Source: UBA2883 sp050873965 (GTDB taxonomy: Bacteria > Cyanobacteriota > Vampirovibrionia > Gastranaerophilales > Gastranaerophilaceae). From it: DNA of 64,000 bases. Each line of letters opens with the position of its first letter. The stretch's first letter is position 1. A program made the translations under genes and the position numbers. This document shows positions 61,273-64,000 of the stretch, one piece after another. The stretch covers positions 22,472-86,471 of the forward strand of contig JBNMJS010000001.1 of the NCBI GenBank assembly GCA_050873965.1, read 5' to 3'. The notes under the pieces were generated by a model. The model did no database searches. It had not been told where the DNA came from and saw only the letters and a list, made by a program, of their open reading frames with translations.

Positions 61273-61695
61273 ATGGGAATTATTTTTGTATTTATGGGTG
61301 GTGCTGCTGGAGCACTATTCAGATATATGATATTAAAAATATTTGGTGGGTATCCATATAATATTATTGGTACTTTTTGTGCTAATTTGTTAGGGTGTTT
61401 TATTATTGGTTTTATTTCATATATGGCATTGAAGCGCAATAATATTATTGGTACAGAACTTAAGAAATTCTTTACTGTTGGCTTGGCTGGTGGTTTAACT
61501 ACTTTTAGTGCATTTTCATTTGATACATTGAACTTAATTCTAAATCATCATTATATGGTTGGTTTATTGAATTTGTTTTCAAGCGTTATATTAGGTTTAA
61601 TATTCGTTGCTTGGGGAATGAATACAGGATATTATCTTTTAAATTATTTATTACATAAAAAACGTTTAAGATTAAGACAGGAGAAATCATTCTAA
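61273..61695 (+). CDS. crcB: Fluoride ion channel CrcB/Fluc, first of a pair
   Basis: A 140-residue four-helix membrane protein exporting fluoride. Family motifs are G-G-A-A-G-A-L-F-R-Y near the start, N-L-L-G-C in helix 2 and G-G-L-T-T-F-S-A-F-S in helix 3 with the pore residues. The C-terminus is basic (K-K-R-L-R-L-R). Its stop codon shares one base with the next crcB start. Such adjacent pairs usually form an antiparallel heterodimer. Confidence 0.92.
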   Translation: MGIIFVFMGGAAGALFRYMILKIFGGYPYNIIGTFCANLLGCFIIGFISYMALKRNNIIGTELKKFFTVGLAGGLTTFSAFSFDTLNLILNHHYMVGLLNLFSSVILGLIFVAWGMNTGYYLLNYLLHKKRLRLRQEKSF

Positions 61696-62060
61696 TGAAA
61701 GATTTATTATTTGTATTGCTTGGTGGTGGATGTGGTGCTGTCTTAAGATATTTATTAACGATATTTATGCAAAAATATTTATCAATGGAGCATTATGCAA
61801 CGTTTGTTATAAATTTAATAGGTTGTTTTATATTAGGTTTGTTATTGCCGGTGTATTTGGGTGAGTTCCATACGCTACGAGCAATATTTTTAATCGTAGG
61901 TTTTATAGGTAGTTTTACTACGTTTAGTACATTTGAGTATGAAAATATTGATTTGCTTGCTCATGAAAGATATGTTGAGTTCTTAAAATATACTGTGTAT
62001 AGTTGTATTTGTGGAATTACTGCTGTTTTGTTAGGTTTATGTTTAGGTAATATTTTGTAA
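61695..62060 (+). CDS. crcB: Fluoride ion channel CrcB/Fluc, second of a pair
   Basis: A 121-residue paralogue with the same motifs: G-G-G-C-G-A-V-L-R-Y, N-L-I-G-C and G-S-F-T-T-F-S-T-F-E. Four membrane helices. AGGAG lies 10 nt before the ATG, inside the end of the first copy. The 1-bp overlap implies translational coupling and roughly equal production, as needed for a heterodimer. Confidence 0.92.
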   Translation: MKDLLFVLLGGGCGAVLRYLLTIFMQKYLSMEHYATFVINLIGCFILGLLLPVYLGEFHTLRAIFLIVGFIGSFTTFSTFEYENIDLLAHERYVEFLKYTVYSCICGITAVLLGLCLGNIL

Positions 62061-62067
62061 TATATAT

Positions 62068-62097
62068 TTGACTATTACATGTTAGTTTGTTTATAAT
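62068..62097 (+). promoter_or_regulatory. Housekeeping-type promoter of the 25-codon ORF
   Basis: TTGACT (62068-62073), an 18-bp spacer and consensus TATAAT (62092-62097) lie 28 nt before a short ORF with a good ribosome binding site. Confidence 0.6.
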
Positions 62098-62125
62098 AAT
62101 TAAGACAGACAGGGAAGGTGTGTTA

Positions 62126-62203
62126 ATGACACAATTTAACAAAGATAACAATTCAAAAAAATCATCCTCCAATAGTTCCTCTATTGGATCTTGTCAGTAT
62201 TGA
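62126..62203 (+). CDS. Possible small peptide gene (25 residues)
   Basis: A 25-codon ORF with its own promoter (62068-62097), a purine-rich ribosome binding site (AGGGAAGG, 62110-62117) and a terminator downstream (62246-62275), i.e. a complete small transcription unit. The peptide starts M-T-Q-F-N-K, has a Lys/Ser/Asn-rich middle with a run of serines, and ends G-S-C-Q-Y. It has one cysteine and no hydrophobic stretch. It could be a signalling or modified peptide, or a leader for the following gene. Too short to be certain. Confidence 0.4.
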   Translation: MTQFNKDNNSKKSSSNSSSIGSCQY

Positions 62204-62245
62204 TTTTTTTTTGAAATTATCTTTGAAAAATATGAAATTTTGACG

Positions 62246-62275
62246 AGGTTCTAAATATTTAGTAGAACCTTTTTT
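62246..62275 (+). terminator. Terminator after the 25-codon ORF
   Basis: AGGTTCTA and TAGAACCT pair around a 9-nt loop and run into TTTTTT, 42 nt after the ORF stop and just before the next gene. Confidence 0.8.
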
Positions 62276-62294
62276 AGTGCAAAATGGAGAATAT

Positions 62295-64000
62295 ATGTTA
62301 GTTAAACCTGTAAGCATTCACAACAACAACTTAAATAACGAAAATAGACAAAATCATCATCAAAAAAAGAATTCTAACGTTTCTTTTGGTGGACCAATAG
62401 ATGGTGCATTGACTGGCACATTGGCAATGTTGGATACTAATCCTACTGCAAATGCTGTTTTGCTCGATTTAGGTTCAATGGTTGCCCCTCGTTCATATAT
62501 TGATGGTAAAAGAAATAAGTATGCAGGGTTTGAAACTTTTTTTAGAGAATTTGCAAGTACGTTTGTTACTTGTTTATCTGCAGGTATTTTTGCAGTAGGT
62601 ATATCAAAAGTTGCGAATAAAATGATTGATAAATCTACAAATATTAATACTTCAAGTTGGTTAACAAAAGATGGTATGGATACATTAGAAAACGCTTGGA
62701 GTAATAGTGATGGTAATTCTAAAAAATATATAACAAATGTTTTGGATAATTTATCAGGACAAGATGGTAAAGATAAGAAGACCTTTAAAGATATAAATTG
62801 GGATAAAGTTGAATGGTTTGATTCTGATAAATGGGATAAAATTCATTGGAAAGATAATAAATATAAAGGTATTCAAAATCATTTAAAATCTAGAGATGGC
62901 ATTATCAATACTTTATCAGATATTATGACAGATAAAAATATTGATAAAAAAGATGTAAAGAATATTTTAAAAATAACAGAAATGCGTATAACTAATGCAT
63001 TAGGAGTTAATCGTGATGTAGAGGTTAATATCGGTAAAAATAAATTTAAAACATCAATGGTAAATCTTTTGAGAGATACCTATGATATGGGAAATGATGT
63101 ATTTAGTCATAAACAAAATGAATCAACCAAGATAATAAAGAAGATTGCAAAAGTTAATAAGATAAAAGCTTATGGTGCGTTAGCATTATCATCTTTTATT
63201 GGTTTAATGTCACAACATATTAATAGAAAAATTACTGAAAAACGCACAGGAAAGAAAGGTTTTGTTGGAACTACTGATTTTAATGAAAATTCTCAACAAA
63301 ATTCAACAGAACAGAATGTTAACAAGAACATAAATAAAGGTATTGCTTTTACAAATAGAAAAAATGCATTTGTACAAGATTTTTATAAAACAATAAATAA
63401 AGTTGATGATAAACAAAATATTATAAATGATGAAAATAAAATCGATAATAAACAAAATAAAACTAAATTATTTGCTCAAAAATTAGTTGCAAGTGCAGGT
63501 ATAATTGGTCTTGCATTAGGCGTAATGAAAGTGAAATCAGCAAAAGATTTCGCAAAAAAACTTGAATTTACAGGTCCGGTTTCTACAGGAAATGCTGTTA
63601 AAACAGTTTATACTTCTACTTTAGTAGGTCGTTTTATGGCATCAGATGATAGTACGGAATTGAGGGAATCTGCTTGTCGAGATTATTTAGGATTTTTAAA
63701 CTGGTTAGTATTAGGTGGCTTTGCGGCAAAAGGTACAGCAAATTTATTAGATAAAAATAGAAAGAATTTGTTTAATGAAGTTAATGCAGATAAACCTAAG
63801 AAAGGTGTATTGGGTAATGTTAAACATTGGTTGAATGATGTTCAATTGAAAACTCATTCAGAAATTGCATCAAAAGGTAAAGATTTTGCGAAGAAAAATA
63901 TTTGGAAATTGAATGTTGCTCATATAGCAGGTCTTGCATATTCAACAGTGATGCTAGGTATTGCATTGCCATTGATGAATATTATGATAACCAATCACAA
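62295..64000 (+). CDS. Large tagged membrane protein (SFGG tag), partial at window end
   Basis: An open frame runs from ATG 62295 for at least 568 codons to the window end without a stop. GGAG lies 5 nt before the ATG. The N-terminus is Asn/His/Lys-rich with N-V-S-F-G-G at 28-33, followed by a small domain (P-I-D-G-A-L-T-G ... M-V-A-P-R-S-Y-I). Hydrophobic segments at about 89-108, 292-313, 393-413, 464-485 and 541-565 suggest several membrane helices separated by polar, Asn/Lys/Asp-rich loops. No known family. It resembles the 29590 protein in overall plan. The ribosome binding site falls after a terminator, so its promoter is unclear and may require read-through. Confidence 0.78.
   Translation, partial: MLVKPVSIHNNNLNNENRQNHHQKKNSNVSFGGPIDGALTGTLAMLDTNPTANAVLLDLGSMVAPRSYIDGKRNKYAGFETFFREFASTFVTCLSAGIFAVGISKVANKMIDKSTNINTSSWLTKDGMDTLENAWSNSDGNSKKYITNVLDNLSGQDGKDKKTFKDINWDKVEWFDSDKWDKIHWKDNKYKGIQNHLKSRDGIINTLSDIMTDKNIDKKDVKNILKITEMRITNALGVNRDVEVNIGKNKFKTSMVNLLRDTYDMGNDVFSHKQNESTKIIKKIAKVNKIKAYGALALSSFIGLMSQHINRKITEKRTGKKGFVGTTDFNENSQQNSTEQNVNKNINKGIAFTNRKNAFVQDFYKTINKVDDKQNIINDENKIDNKQNKTKLFAQKLVASAGIIGLALGVMKVKSAKDFAKKLEFTGPVSTGNAVKTVYTSTLVGRFMASDDSTELRESACRDYLGFLNWLVLGGFAAKGTANLLDKNRKNLFNEVNADKPKKGVLGNVKHWLNDVQLKTHSEIASKGKDFAKKNIWKLNVAHIAGLAYSTVMLGIALPLMNIMITNH

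Noticed and set aside
1..64000. tRNA, rRNA, CRISPR arrays, insertion sequences or prophage
   Set aside because: No cloverleaf-like GC-richer segments in the gaps, no regularly spaced repeats, no transposase, integrase or phage structural genes were recognised.

Overview
The window is AT-rich, gene-dense bacterial chromosome. It best fits a non-photosynthetic relative of the cyanobacteria, i.e. the gut Gastranaerophilales/Vampirovibrionia ('Melainabacteria') type. Four things support this. The RNA polymerase beta' subunit is split into rpoC1 and rpoC2. RpoC2 carries a roughly 660-residue insertion in the trigger loop, as in cyanobacteria. A cyanobacterial-type DUF4330 protein is present. There is a fermentative anaerobe's enzyme set: group B [FeFe]-hydrogenase, ADP-forming acetyl-CoA synthetase and a TatD-linked radical SAM protein. 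lpxA, lpxK, a heptose kinase, an O-antigen ligase and a TolC-like protein show a Gram-negative, LPS-bearing envelope. The lineage assignment is inference. I see no rRNA, tRNA, insertion sequence, prophage or CRISPR array.

Layout. 1-3.2 kb: lineage-specific proteins, several with a short N-terminal S-F-K-G-like tag, plus a stand-alone TOPRIM protein. 3.2-14.3 kb: murJ, a structured leader, then rpoB-rpoC1-rpoC2. 14.3-22.7 kb: a tandem pair of lipoprotein-like genes, then ileS, two Na+-coupled amino/dicarboxylic acid carriers and the hydrogenase on the minus strand. 22.8-29.4 kb: coiled-coil protein, lipoate/octanoate ligase, HExxH metalloprotease, purB, and the minus-strand pair radical SAM/ADP-forming acetyl-CoA synthetase. 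29.6-41.2 kb: large tagged membrane protein, lpxA, dnaE split into two overlapping genes, patatin, TPR protein, M23 peptidase, ruvC. 41.2-54 kb: lpxK-nth, histidine kinase-response regulator-PilB-like cluster, PBP1A, an AICAR-transformylase-like gene interrupted by an in-frame TGA, an unknown protein, then heptose kinase-DUF4330-O-antigen ligase. 54-62 kb: gatC, pyrG-ilvC-yhaM-like, thrB, a NarL-type regulator with TolC, a crcB pair. 62-64 kb: a 25-codon ORF and another large tagged membrane protein leaving the window.

How the genes work together. Most genes serve core replication, transcription, cell wall and LPS assembly, nucleotide and amino acid synthesis, and amino-acid/acetate fermentation. 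Over this lies a lineage-specific set of exported or membrane proteins without recognisable families. Several of these share a distinctive promoter: GCAAWTTT, a 17-bp spacer, then TTTATA. They include the tagged proteins, the HExxH protease and the M23 peptidase.

Most notable observations: (1) this promoter class and its link to the tag proteins; (2) nine genes, including murJ, purB, dnaE and ruvC, whose start codon lies 6-7 nt after a -10 box with no ribosome binding site, pointing to widespread leaderless mRNAs; (3) dnaE split by an ATGA overlap with no intein, although the classic cyanobacterial intein insertion site is present and uninterrupted; (4) the TGA-interrupted AICAR-transformylase-like gene; (5) cysteine/histidine clusters on the acetyl-CoA synthetase and the TolC protein.
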